Part shown: piece by piece, positions 6,771 to 14,524 of the stretch | Layout of the letters: the number at the start of each line of letters is the position of its first letter | How positions within the stretch are numbered: position 1 is the first letter of the stretch | Assembly: GCA_017626305.1 (NCBI GenBank) | Contig: JAGAIW010000189.1 | Span: forward strand, 1-34,875 | Direction: 5' to 3' | DNA length: 34,875 bases | Source of the DNA: Clostridia bacterium | GTDB lineage: Bacteria > Bacillota > Clostridia > Christensenellales > Borkfalkiaceae | Made by a program: the position numbers and the translations under genes | Notes under the pieces: generated by a model | What the model saw: only the letters and a program-made list of their open reading frames with translations | Database searches by the model: none | Told to the model about the DNA's origin: nothing

Positions 6771-8147
6771 TTACGTCATAGCATACGGATTGAGAATTTT
6801 GGACAACGTTTCTTCGTCCATTAAGCCGTATTGCAATACCAAATCGCGAATGGGGATATTTTTCGCCAACGCTTCTTTGGCGATTTCGGCGGATTTTTTA
6901 TAGCCAAGATACGGACACAGCGCCGTTACGACGCCGACGCTACCGTAAACCAACGCTTCACAATGTTCCCTATTTGCCGTAATCCCGATAATACAATTTT
7001 CCGTCAGCGTTTTTATGGCGTTGGAAAGACAGATAATCGATTCAAATAATTTATAGAAAATAACCGGTTCAAAGGCATTGAGTTCTAATTGTCCGCCTTC
7101 GGCTGCCATAGCAATCGTCATGTCGTTTCCGATTACCAAGAACGCTACCTGTGAAACCACTTCGGGAATAACGGGATTGACTTTCCCCGGCATAATCGAC
7201 GAGCCGTTTTGCTTAGCCGGCAAAGTGATTTCGCCAAGACCCGTTCTCGGACCGCTGGACATTAAGCGCAGGTCGTTAGACATTTTGGATAAATTCACCG
7301 CGCATGCCTTTAAGCTGCCCGATACCGAAACGAAACCGTCCACGTTTTGCGTGGCGTCGATTAAATCTTCCGCTTTGAATAATTGCCTATTACATTCTTT
7401 GGAAAGTTCTTGGACGATATGTTCAAGGTATTCGCGTCCAACGTTTACCGAAGTACCGATTGCCGTACCACCAAGATTGACGATTTGCATTTCACGCAAA
7501 TCTTCTTGTATACGGTTACAATCGCGTTTGAAGGCGGACGCGTAGGCGTTAAATTCTTGCCCCAAACGAATAGGAACGGCGTCTTCCAACTGCGTTCTGC
7601 CCATTTTGATAATATCGTCAAATTCGGCGGCTTTCTTTTCAAGCTCGGCAATTAAAAGCTGTAAATGATTCAGCAGCGTATCCGTCAATTCCAACACCGT
7701 CAATTTTCCTGCCGTAGGAATGACGTCATTGGTTGATTGCGAATGGTTTACGTGGTCGTTAGGGTGGCACAAATACTCCCCTTTTTTGCCGCCTAAAAGC
7801 TCGGTTGCGCGGTTTGCCACCACTTCGTTTACGTTCATATTCACGCTTGTACCTGCGCCGCCTTGAATGGCGTCGGTGATAAAATCCGCTTGGTATTTCC
7901 CCGATAAAATTTCTTCACAAGCGTCAACGATTGCTTGGGCAATAGGCTTTTCCAGATAACCGTACTGACCGTTTACCATAGCCGCGACTTTTTTAATTTT
8001 CGTTACGTTTTTAATGAACGTACCGTTCATTCTCGTGCCTGTGATTTGAAAGTTCTCAAAGCCGCGTAAAGTTTGAACCCCGTAATACGCGTCTATCGGC
8101 ACGTCTAACTCGCCGATAGAATCGCTTTCTTTTCTCGTTTTTAACAT
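6771..8147 (-). CDS. aspA: Aspartate ammonia-lyase
   Basis: A 458-residue member of the aspartase/fumarase superfamily, cytoplasmic and tetrameric by family. It converts L-aspartate to fumarate and ammonia. Signature loop [15 protein letters not shown] is at residues 315-329. The V-I-P-E ending is aspartase-type, whereas fumarases have T-Q-C-E, as in the paralogue at 21014. Other hallmarks are GGAGTSVNMNVNEV (97-110), HSQSTNDVIPTA (135-146) and GRTQLEDAVP (183-192). Length and start are normal. GGAG lies upstream of the ATG. It is monocistronic with its own promoter and terminator. In context it can supply fumarate to the fumarate reductase encoded about 4 kb away. Confidence 0.95.
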   Translation of the reverse strand: MLKTRKESDSIGELDVPIDAYYGVQTLRGFENFQITGTRMNGTFIKNVTKIKKVAAMVNGQYGYLEKPIAQAIVDACEEILSGKYQADFITDAIQGGAGTSVNMNVNEVVANRATELLGGKKGEYLCHPNDHVNHSQSTNDVIPTAGKLTVLELTDTLLNHLQLLIAELEKKAAEFDDIIKMGRTQLEDAVPIRLGQEFNAYASAFKRDCNRIQEDLREMQIVNLGGTAIGTSVNVGREYLEHIVQELSKECNRQLFKAEDLIDATQNVDGFVSVSGSLKACAVNLSKMSNDLRLMSSGPRTGLGEITLPAKQNGSSIMPGKVNPVIPEVVSQVAFLVIGNDMTIAMAAEGGQLELNAFEPVIFYKLFESIICLSNAIKTLTENCIIGITANREHCEALVYGSVGVVTALCPYLGYKKSAEIAKEALAKNIPIRDLVLQYGLMDEETLSKILNPYAMT

Positions 8148-8188
8148 TTTTTCTCCTTGCGTATATAACTGATATTCTTCCCTAACTT

Positions 8189-8205
8189 CGTTTATAAAAT
8201 AAACG
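8189..8205. promoter_or_regulatory. Palindrome in the aspA leader, possible operator
   Basis: Perfect inverted repeat CGTTTAT-AAA-ATAAACG just downstream of the predicted aspA transcription start. It could be a repressor site or a weak RNA hairpin. No regulator is assigned. Confidence 0.4.
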
Positions 8206-8216
8206 CCGTCACGCTT

Positions 8217-8245
8217 ATTATATCACAAGAATATGCCGATTGCAA
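8217..8245 (-). promoter_or_regulatory. aspA promoter
   Basis: Minus strand TTGCAA (8240-8245), 17-base spacer, TATAAT (8217-8222). The predicted start is near 8210, with a 60-base leader. Confidence 0.8.
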
Positions 8246-8273
8246 CCCCTTTTTGAAAATTTATACGCACGAT

Positions 8274-9533
8274 TTAGCGTATATCAATGCCGATAAATGC
8301 CGCGTTGTCTTTTAAGGTTCGCTGCAACTGCTTTACGTCGATATCACGCACGCCGCATTGATTCTTAACGGCTAAACCGATTGCCGTTCCCGCCGCTTCT
8401 CCGATCGTGCAAACAGTAGGCATAATCCGATAAGACGCCTGTGCCCCATGATCCGAAGATATACATCTACCCGCCACAAGCATATTGTTCACCTTTTGCG
8501 GAATCAGACTGCGATAAGGAATGGTGTAAAACTCCGTTTCAGAAAAAGAGTAGATGCTTGTTCCCGTTCCTTCGGGATTATGGATATCAATATCGTAATT
8601 ACACGCCGCAATGGAATCGTCAAATTTGGTACACGCCTTGCAATCTTGCTCCGTCAATACGTAATCACCTACGATCATTCGGCTTTCCCTGACGCCGATT
8701 TCGGCTGCCGTCATCATTACATAGCTGTTTTCCAAGCCGCAATCGTGCTGTTTCATAAATTCGTAAATTTCATACACTTGCTTTCTTGCAATAATTTCGG
8801 CTTTTGTTACCTGTTCGGGTGAAGTCGGGTCCATCTTTACCACTCTCGTCGTGTTAAAATGGATTACGTTGGGAATAGGCGTCTTAAACGCAAGAATGTT
8901 TTCTCTCGGGTTGATAAACGCACCCTTTTCAAGCGCTTGCTTGTAGGCGGTGTTCAATTTACCATAGCTTGCCATGAACTTCTCCACGTCTACGTTTCCT
9001 AAACGGAAACAAAGGGTCATGGGCTGACACAAATGGTCGGATTCCCGTCCAAGCACCGTAGGACAATCGGCAAGATATGCAACCTGTGCGTCCCCCGTTG
9101 CGTCAATGAAATAATCCGCCGTTATCTCTACAACGCCGCTTTTCGTTGCAACGGATATCGATTGAATACTTCCCCCGTCTTTCTGAACGTTAAAAATATA
9201 TGCGTGAAAAAGCAGGTCTACATTTGCGTCGCAAACCATTTCGTTTAATATAAACTTCAATTCTTCTTCCAAAAAAGAAATACCGCTTACGGCGTTGCGT
9301 TCTTCCAGTTTTTTATGTATAGTTTTAAATAATCCCGCCGCCAAACTAGTACGCTCTCCGTTGATTTTTGCAGAAGTGGTCATAAACGGATTCACCAAAG
9401 CGTGTACCGCTACTCCACCAAGACAGTTCCCCTTTTCTACAATGAGCACCGCTGCGCCTTCGCGCGCTGCCGCAAGTGCCGCCGCCACACCAGCAAAACC
9501 GCCCCCGACGACGACTACGTCGTATTTTTTCAT
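8274..9533 (-). CDS. FAD-dependent oxidoreductase (FAD_oxidored type)
   Basis: A 419-residue flavoprotein. The N-terminal dinucleotide motif is YDVVVVGGGFAGVAAALAAA with a downstream LIVEKGNCLGG. The C-terminal FAD contact region reads NNMLVAGRCISSDHGAQASYR. Together these match the FAD-dependent oxidoreductase family PF12831, whose members are often of unknown substrate. The frame extends 48 codons further upstream, but I place the start at 9533. There ATG follows AAAAGGAG at good spacing, the Rossmann motif starts at residue 4, and the extension runs through the promoter. It is divergent from a PocR/AraC regulator with direct-repeat sites between them, so it is probably that regulator's target. 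The substrate is unknown. Confidence 0.85.
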   Translation of the reverse strand: MKKYDVVVVGGGFAGVAAALAAAREGAAVLIVEKGNCLGGVAVHALVNPFMTTSAKINGERTSLAAGLFKTIHKKLEERNAVSGISFLEEELKFILNEMVCDANVDLLFHAYIFNVQKDGGSIQSISVATKSGVVEITADYFIDATGDAQVAYLADCPTVLGRESDHLCQPMTLCFRLGNVDVEKFMASYGKLNTAYKQALEKGAFINPRENILAFKTPIPNVIHFNTTRVVKMDPTSPEQVTKAEIIARKQVYEIYEFMKQHDCGLENSYVMMTAAEIGVRESRMIVGDYVLTEQDCKACTKFDDSIAACNYDIDIHNPEGTGTSIYSFSETEFYTIPYRSLIPQKVNNMLVAGRCISSDHGAQASYRIMPTVCTIGEAAGTAIGLAVKNQCGVRDIDVKQLQRTLKDNAAFIGIDIR

Positions 9534-9554
9534 AGCAAATCTCCTTTTTGTTTT

Positions 9555-9583
9555 ATTATAACAGGCATAAAAGGATTTGTCTT
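9555..9583 (-). promoter_or_regulatory. Promoter of the FAD oxidoreductase, likely activator-dependent
   Basis: Minus strand AAGACA (9578-9583), a poor -35, then a 17-base spacer and an extended TGTTATAAT -10 (hexamer 9555-9560). A TTGTACAAA box overlaps the -35 edge, the geometry of an AraC-type activated promoter. Confidence 0.65.
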
Positions 9584-9612
9584 GTACAAATGATATAAAA
9601 GAGTTGCACAAA
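9582..9612. promoter_or_regulatory. Direct repeat TTGYACAAA, candidate AraC-type operator
   Basis: TTGTACAAA (9582-9590) and TTGCACAAA (9604-9612) are in the same orientation, 22 bases apart, about two helical turns. This is the usual arrangement for AraC-family proteins, which have two HTH motifs per monomer. Each copy overlaps one -35 of the two divergent promoters. Confidence 0.6.
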
Positions 9613-9632
9613 CTATACTTTTTTGATATAAT
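9604..9632 (+). promoter_or_regulatory. Promoter of the PocR/AraC regulator gene
   Basis: TTGCAC (9604-9609), 17-base spacer, TATAAT (9627-9632). The ribosome site is AAAAAGG, about 8 bases before ATG 9663. The -35 is contained in the second TTGYACAAA box, suggesting autoregulation. Confidence 0.78.
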
Positions 9633-9662
9633 CATGTAAAAAGATACAAAAAGGTACGTGCT

Positions 9663-10517
9663 ATGCAAAATCTTCAAACTTTAATAGAACAATTTGAAAA
9701 AAAGCGTAAAATCCATATCAGCATTGTTGACTTGGACGGAATACTGAGTACGCCGATTACAAGCATTGATTTTAAAAACGCCTTACATTCAAAAGAATTT
9801 TGCAATATCGCCAAATCGACTGAAAGTGGCTATCGTACGTGTTTACGTTGTAAGCTGCTCGCCAACACCAAAGCTCTTAAAAGTATGACCCCTTTTGTGG
9901 GACAATGCAGCTATGGATTGCAGGAAGCCGCTGTTCCTGTCGTTATAGAGAAAAGCGTTGCAGCAATCGTATACGTGGGGAATGCCGTTGTCGATACCGA
10001 ACAAACGAAAGCGCGTATACAAAAAACCTGCGAGCGTACCAAGGTTTCTCCTGCCGCACTTTTTCAACAGCTTAACGAATGTGAATGTATTCATGATTTA
10101 AACGAGCTGTATCAAATCGGCGATATCGTTGCCGAATATTTAAAACTGTTATATGATCGCGCGAAAAAAAACAAAAAGCAATTGCATTGGCTGGTTTCTT
10201 CCATGAAACTTTATGCCGATAAACGGTTTTGCTATAATCTTTCGTTAAAAGAGCTTGCGATTACCTATCAAAAAAACGAACAGTATCTCGGTAGACTTTT
10301 CAAAAAGCATATGGGCGTCAGTTTTCACGAATACTGCATGCAACTACGAATGAACAAGGCGGAAAAATTATTATTACAAGAAACGGATAAAGTTATTGAT
10401 ATCGCTTTTGAATGTGGATTTAATAATATTTCCTATTTCAACAGAACGTTTCGAGAAAAATACGGCGTTTCCCCCATTGAATACCGCAAAAAAAGCACCG
10501 ACTACCAAACCAAGTAA
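9663..10517 (+). CDS. AraC-family regulator with N-terminal PocR sensory domain
   Basis: A 284-residue transcription factor. Residues about 3-165 resemble the PocR ligand-binding domain: an opening amphipathic helix with HISIVDLDG, the Cys pair in CLRCK, and the GQCSYGLQEAAVPV and YVGNAV strands. Residues about 180-280 are an AraC-type double HTH ending in the signature VIDIAFECGFNNISYFNRTF and REKYGVSPIEYRK. PocR domains bind small hydrocarbon-like ligands (PocR itself controls propanediol use). The ligand here is unknown. It is divergent from the FAD oxidoreductase, which is its probable target. Confidence 0.88.
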   Translation: MQNLQTLIEQFEKKRKIHISIVDLDGILSTPITSIDFKNALHSKEFCNIAKSTESGYRTCLRCKLLANTKALKSMTPFVGQCSYGLQEAAVPVVIEKSVAAIVYVGNAVVDTEQTKARIQKTCERTKVSPAALFQQLNECECIHDLNELYQIGDIVAEYLKLLYDRAKKNKKQLHWLVSSMKLYADKRFCYNLSLKELAITYQKNEQYLGRLFKKHMGVSFHEYCMQLRMNKAEKLLLQETDKVIDIAFECGFNNISYFNRTFREKYGVSPIEYRKKSTDYQTK

Positions 10518-10549
10518 CGTACTTCTTTTTCTAACTCTTTGTATCTAAC

Positions 10550-10582
10550 AAAAAAGGATATGCACACCGCATATCCTTTTTT
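10550..10582. terminator. Bidirectional terminator between araC-type gene and tRNA-Ser
   Basis: Arms AAAAAAGGATATGC and GCATATCCTTTTTT surround a 5-base loop, with A and U runs on both sides. It would end both the rightward regulator gene (stop 10517) and the leftward tRNA gene (3' end 10584). Confidence 0.88.
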
Positions 10583-10583
10583 G

Positions 10584-10673
10584 TGGCGCAGAGAGTGGGA
10601 TTTGAACCCACGTATACATTCCTGCATAACACGATTTCGAATCGTGCGCGTTCAACCGCTCCGCCATCTCTGC
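10584..10673 (-). tRNA. tRNA-Ser(CGA)
   Basis: A 90-base class II tRNA. Acceptor stem GCAGAGA / TCTCTGC, discriminator G, genome-encoded CCA (10584-10586). Anticodon stem CACGA / TCGTG with loop TTCGAAA gives anticodon CGA (10637-10639), reading UCG. The long variable arm has a TATGC / GTATA stem, as expected for serine. The T-arm carries GGTTCAAATCC. Confidence 0.97.
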
Positions 10674-10686
10674 AAACAGCTTTTAT

Positions 10687-10715
10687 ATTATATACCATTC
10701 CCCATAAAAAAGCAA
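10687..10715 (-). promoter_or_regulatory. tRNA-Ser promoter
   Basis: Minus strand TTGCTT (10710-10715), 17-base spacer, TATAAT (10687-10692). The predicted start is about 7 bases upstream of the mature 5' end at 10673. Confidence 0.8.
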
Positions 10716-10737
10716 CTATTTTTTGCCTGATTTTATA

Positions 10738-10777
10738 AAAAAACTCTCGCCATATTACAATACAGCGAGAGTTTTTT
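10738..10777 (-). terminator. Terminator of the mdh-fum-hdr-flx-frd operon
   Basis: Arms AAAAAACTCTCGC (10738-10750) and GCGAGAGTTTTTT (10765-10777) surround a 14-base loop. The U-run follows on the minus transcript. It begins 3 bases after the stop of the exchanger gene at 10781. Confidence 0.88.
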
Positions 10778-10780
10778 CTT

Positions 10781-12139
10781 TTACATTAACGTAATCAAAA
10801 GCTGAGACGCGAGCACGACGAGTATCAATGCAATAGGATACGTCGACGCGTAAGCCGCAGCTACGTCGTCCGTTCCCGCCGTGGATATCAACGTACCAAG
10901 CGCGGGAGTAGACGTCATACCGCCCGTAATCGAACCAAGGCTGTTCAAAAGCGGCAGTTTCAAAACGTATTTACCAAGGACAAAGCCGACAAGCATGGGG
11001 AACACCGTCATGACTGCACCGCCGACAAAGCCCCAAATAACGATAGCTGCGCCCCCTGCGTTGGCAATTTCTTGCACCAAAGCAACGCCGCCTTCAAACC
11101 CTGCGCCAAGCAAGAACAATGCAAGTCCTAATTCACGCATTACTTTGAGCGTACCTTCCTTGACTTCTAAGGAAAGCTTGCCGAAATGTCCAAAGTGACC
11201 AAACACTAAGCACATGATCAGCACGCCGCCCGTCGTACCAAGCGAGAAACAAGGTCCACTATATCCTGCGCCCGTCAAGGGAATATTGATAGAACCAAGC
11301 AACAAACCTGCGATAATCGCAAGAGCGAACGGCATAAAGCCGAAGTCTTCGCAAGCAAAATATTTGGAATAATCTCTCTTTTCTTCCACGCCGCCAAGTC
11401 TTAACAGTTCGCGTTCTTTATTCATATCCGATTTCAAGAATTTCGGCATCAACTGTACAAACAATACAACGCCGACTACCCCGAACGGATACGCGATTGC
11501 GTGACCGAGCGTGATACGCGCAAGGTTTTCCGTCGCTGCGTCCTGTGCCGCCGAGAAACCAGGCGTAGACGTAAGCGCACCAGACAAAATTCCTGCCCAG
11601 TATTCAGGGCCGTATTCGGGCGTCAACAACGTGCAAAGCACCGCCACAAGCGTGCCCGATAAAATGATAACTGCACCAAGCAAAATATACGTTTTGAAGT
11701 TTTTCGCAAGGTTTTTAAAGAAGTTAGGTCCTGCGATAAAGCCTACTGCACCGACGAACATAATCAAACCGATATTTTGGATAGGTCCTTTCAAGTTTTT
11801 AACAACCGCAGCGTCCGTACCCGACATATAGAACGAACCAAGCAAGGGAACGTCCTTAAAATCGAGCGTGCAAAGCCAACCCAGTAAAATAGCCACAAGG
11901 AACACGCCTGCCGTGCCAAGCGATACGCCTTTAATATTGATACCGCCAAGTAAATAACCAAGCGCGAGAATGACGAACACCAGCGTAAACATAACGAACG
12001 TCGAACTAAATTTAAACGTACTCGACACGCCGTTTGCATTCATTGCGCTGATTGCGCACCATACGCCAACGCCGACTACGGCAACGATAGCAATCGCAAT
12101 CCAAAGCCATTTCAGGCTTTTTTTCTTTTCGTTCTCCAT
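10781..12139 (-). CDS. AspT/SucE-type (AAEx family) carboxylate exchanger or exporter
   Basis: A 452-residue integral membrane protein with about 11-12 hydrophobic segments in two repeated halves. Each half carries the AAEx duplication motif (GALTSTPGFSAAQDAA around residue 190; GGMTSTPALGTLIS around 410, then YASTYPIALILVVLA). The family includes AspT (aspartate:alanine exchange) and SucE (succinate export in Corynebacterium). The cytosolic loop between halves is only ~40 residues, with no TrkA_C domains, unlike AspT and YidE. As the last gene of the fumarate reductase operon it most likely exports succinate or exchanges it for aspartate, malate or fumarate. That substrate is inferred from context. 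Confidence 0.85.
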   Translation of the reverse strand: MENEKKKSLKWLWIAIAIVAVVGVGVWCAISAMNANGVSSTFKFSSTFVMFTLVFVILALGYLLGGINIKGVSLGTAGVFLVAILLGWLCTLDFKDVPLLGSFYMSGTDAAVVKNLKGPIQNIGLIMFVGAVGFIAGPNFFKNLAKNFKTYILLGAVIILSGTLVAVLCTLLTPEYGPEYWAGILSGALTSTPGFSAAQDAATENLARITLGHAIAYPFGVVGVVLFVQLMPKFLKSDMNKERELLRLGGVEEKRDYSKYFACEDFGFMPFALAIIAGLLLGSINIPLTGAGYSGPCFSLGTTGGVLIMCLVFGHFGHFGKLSLEVKEGTLKVMRELGLALFLLGAGFEGGVALVQEIANAGGAAIVIWGFVGGAVMTVFPMLVGFVLGKYVLKLPLLNSLGSITGGMTSTPALGTLISTAGTDDVAAAYASTYPIALILVVLASQLLITLM

Positions 12140-12164
12140 ATAAATCTCCTAATATACATACGGA

Positions 12165-12187
12165 AACGCACAGACGGGCTGTGCGTT
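12165..12187 (-). other. Intercistronic hairpin between frdA and the exchanger gene
   Basis: AACGCACAG / CTGTGCGTT, 9 perfect base pairs with a 5-base loop, in the only sizeable gap (76 bases) inside the operon. No U-tract follows, so it is not a good terminator. It may be a processing or stability element that sets the lower dose of the membrane protein. Confidence 0.5.
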
Positions 12188-12215
12188 GTCCGCTTATTTC
12201 ATCATTTTTCCGCTA

Positions 12216-13820
12216 TTAGTTTGCCTTTCTTCTATAATCGGGCAAAAGCTTGGGAGAAAGCGTTTCCGTTTGGATTCCTGCTTCGTCCAGTTCTTTTTCG
12301 AATTCGTCCACGTGTGCAAGCGTGAGTTCTTTGAGCTCTACACTCTTATACTTTTCACCTGCCTGTTGACCTGCGTTTCTACCGAATACGATAATATCCA
12401 ACAGCGAGTTACCCATCAATCTATTCGTACCGTGGATACCGCCGACCGCTTCGCCTGCAACGTACAGATTTTCAACGCACGTCATACCGTTTGCGCCGAT
12501 ATCCAAACCGCCGTTTTGATAATGCAGCGTGGGATAAATGAGAATGGGTTCTTTACGGATATCGATACCGTATTTACCGAACATACGGAGCATGGCAGGA
12601 ATACGTTTTTCGATAGTCCCTTCCCCATTGATGATATCAATGAGCGGCGTGTCCAGCCATACGCCTTCACCATCCGTCGTCTTGATACCGTTGCCGCGTT
12701 CTTTACATTCACGGATAATCGAAGACGCCGTAACGTCACGCGTTTCCAAAGAGTATACGAACGCTTCGCCGTTTTTATTAACGAGCTGCGCGCCAAGGGA
12801 ACGCACCTTTTCGGTTACGAGCGCACCGTAGATTTGCGTAGGTTCTGCCGCGCCCGTGGGATGGTATTGCAGCGTTTCGGGATAGAGAAGCTTTGCGCCT
12901 GCTCTGTACCCAAGCACAAGTCCGTCCGCCGTCGCGCCGTAGTGGTTGGACGTGGGGAAACCTTGATAGTGCAATCTACCAGCACCACCCGTTGCGATAA
13001 CGACCGTCTTTGCGCGAGCCACCATCACTTCTTTGGTTTCCATGTTCAAAAGCACAGCACCGGCAACCTTGCCGTCCGTATCTTTGATAAGTTCGATTGC
13101 AGCCGTGAAGTCCACTACCGTAATACCGCGGTTGAATACTTCGTCGCGGAGCGTACGCATGATTTCCGAGCCTGAATAGTCGCGGCAAGCGTGCATACGT
13201 TTTCTCGACGTACCGCCGCCGTGCGTGGTAACCATAGTACCGTCGGGCTCTTTATCGAACATAACGCCAAGGTTATTCAGCCACAAAATCGCTTCGGGAG
13301 CCTCGTTGACGAGCTTATACAAAAGCTCGGGTTTGTTCTTGAAGTGACCGCCGCCAAGCGCGTCCAAATAGTGTGTTGCGGGACTGTCGTTGGGTTTATC
13401 TGCCGCTTGGATACCGCCTTCTGCCATTGCCGTGTTTGCGTCGCCCAAACGAAGTTTGGTAACGATCATGACGTTTGCGCCGCGTTCATTCGCTTCGATT
13501 GCCGCGGACGAGCCTGCGCCGCCGCCACCGATAACGAGAACGTCTACGTCGTAGTCAATCTTCGTCAAATCGACGTTCATATCCTTTACGCGGGAATGAC
13601 CTTGCAGTAAATCGGCGAGCTCGTGCAGAACCTTTCCACCTTTATTTTTCCCAACTTTGAGTTCTTCATACGCAGAAGTGATATAATCAGGGTGAAAAGA
13701 CGCCAAAACCGCGTCTTTTTCTTCCGCCGTCATACGTACGTGCAGGTTTTCTCTACGGAAATCGCGCGATTCTTCTACTTTTTTCATAGATTCTAATTGT
13801 TCATCCGTATAATGATACAT
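12216..13820 (-). CDS. frdA: Fumarate reductase/succinate dehydrogenase-type flavoprotein subunit
   Basis: A 534-residue FAD subunit that would reduce fumarate to succinate in the cytoplasm. The FAD Rossmann motif VLVIGGGGAGSSAA starts near residue 94. The active-site region has H320 in YHPTG, the catalytic-type Arg361-Asp362 pair, His433 in TLHYQNGG and GIHGTNRLMGNSLLD (461-475). A typical SdhA/FrdA has its FAD motif near residue 10. Here about 90 extra N-terminal residues (including a FHPDY stretch and a GPNKG-like VGKNKGG) precede it and may dock partner subunits. Start ATG 13820 follows GGAG. Eleven bases separate it from frdB. No membrane-anchor subunit is encoded nearby. It is closest in character to soluble FrdA/TfrA proteins. 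Confidence 0.92.
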   Translation of the reverse strand: MYHYTDEQLESMKKVEESRDFRRENLHVRMTAEEKDAVLASFHPDYITSAYEELKVGKNKGGKVLHELADLLQGHSRVKDMNVDLTKIDYDVDVLVIGGGGAGSSAAIEANERGANVMIVTKLRLGDANTAMAEGGIQAADKPNDSPATHYLDALGGGHFKNKPELLYKLVNEAPEAILWLNNLGVMFDKEPDGTMVTTHGGGTSRKRMHACRDYSGSEIMRTLRDEVFNRGITVVDFTAAIELIKDTDGKVAGAVLLNMETKEVMVARAKTVVIATGGAGRLHYQGFPTSNHYGATADGLVLGYRAGAKLLYPETLQYHPTGAAEPTQIYGALVTEKVRSLGAQLVNKNGEAFVYSLETRDVTASSIIRECKERGNGIKTTDGEGVWLDTPLIDIINGEGTIEKRIPAMLRMFGKYGIDIRKEPILIYPTLHYQNGGLDIGANGMTCVENLYVAGEAVGGIHGTNRLMGNSLLDIIVFGRNAGQQAGEKYKSVELKELTLAHVDEFEKELDEAGIQTETLSPKLLPDYRRKAN

Positions 13821-13831
13821 GGCGATTCTCC

Positions 13832-14506
13832 TTATTTTTCGATTTCTCTATGGTTATAGAGATTTTTCTGTTCTTCAAGCGGCGTATTCATAATCGCTTC
13901 CAAAGCCGCTTTGCAATCGCCCGCGTCGATTTCGGCTACGCGGTTGATAAGGTGTTCCGTCTTAGGCGCAAGATATTTACCCGTCAAACGGCGCGTAAGC
14001 AACGCAACCTGCGGATGGGATATGCCTGCGGGACAACGGGAAGAACAAACGCCGCACATAACACAGTCAAAGCTTTCTTCCGCTGCTTTTTCGTATTCGC
14101 CGCGTTGCGCGTATGCGATATACTGCATAACGTTGAGTTCTTGCGTACAGCTCTTGGTGCAAGCGTTACAGCCGATACACGAATAAATTTCGGGATACAG
14201 CTGCATCATGATTTGCTGCGTAGGTTTGATTTGATTGATATCGTATACCTGTTTTACAAGCGGGAAGAAGGGCAACGTTGCTACGTACATACCTTCTTCT
14301 ACCTGTTGTTGACAGGCAAGGCAGGTTTTAAGTTCTTGCTGACCTTTAATGCGGTAAATCGTAGCGCAAGCGCCGCAAAAACCGTTTCTGCAACCGCAAC
14401 CGCGGACAAGCTGATAACCTGCATATTCCATTGCTTTCATAATCGTCAAACTTTCCGGCACTTGATAGCGTTTACCGAAAAGAAATACGTTTACCATTTT
14501 TTCCAT
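13832..14506 (-). CDS. frdB: Fumarate reductase iron-sulfur subunit (FrdB/SdhB/TfrB-like)
   Basis: A 224-residue electron-transfer subunit between the donor module and FrdA. The N-terminal [2Fe-2S] domain has GCGCRNGFCGAC (C37, C39, C44, C47) and CLAC (62-65). The C-terminal domain has two CxxCxxCxxxC motifs, CIGCNACTKSC (110-120) and CVMCGVCSSRCPAG (148-160). This is an extra full four-Cys set compared with SdhB, whose second site binds a [3Fe-4S]. The methanogen TfrB carries an HdrB-like CCG domain fused at its C-terminus. Here that part is absent, but a separate HdrB is encoded in the same operon. The GGAG site is rather far (14 bases) from ATG 14506. Confidence 0.92.
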   Translation of the reverse strand: MEKMVNVFLFGKRYQVPESLTIMKAMEYAGYQLVRGCGCRNGFCGACATIYRIKGQQELKTCLACQQQVEEGMYVATLPFFPLVKQVYDINQIKPTQQIMMQLYPEIYSCIGCNACTKSCTQELNVMQYIAYAQRGEYEKAAEESFDCVMCGVCSSRCPAGISHPQVALLTRRLTGKYLAPKTEHLINRVAEIDAGDCKAALEAIMNTPLEEQKNLYNHREIEK

Positions 14507-14524
14507 GTGTTTCTATTGTTCTCC

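Noticed and set aside
9534-9677. N-terminal extension of the FAD oxidoreductase by 48 codons
   Set aside because: It would run through the promoter and AraC-type sites, and an AAAAGGAG site directly precedes the internal ATG at 9533.
10781-14506. Membrane-anchored quinol:fumarate reductase
   Set aside because: No cytochrome b or FrdC/FrdD-like gene lies beside frdAB. The only membrane protein is a many-helix AAEx exchanger without haem-ligand features.
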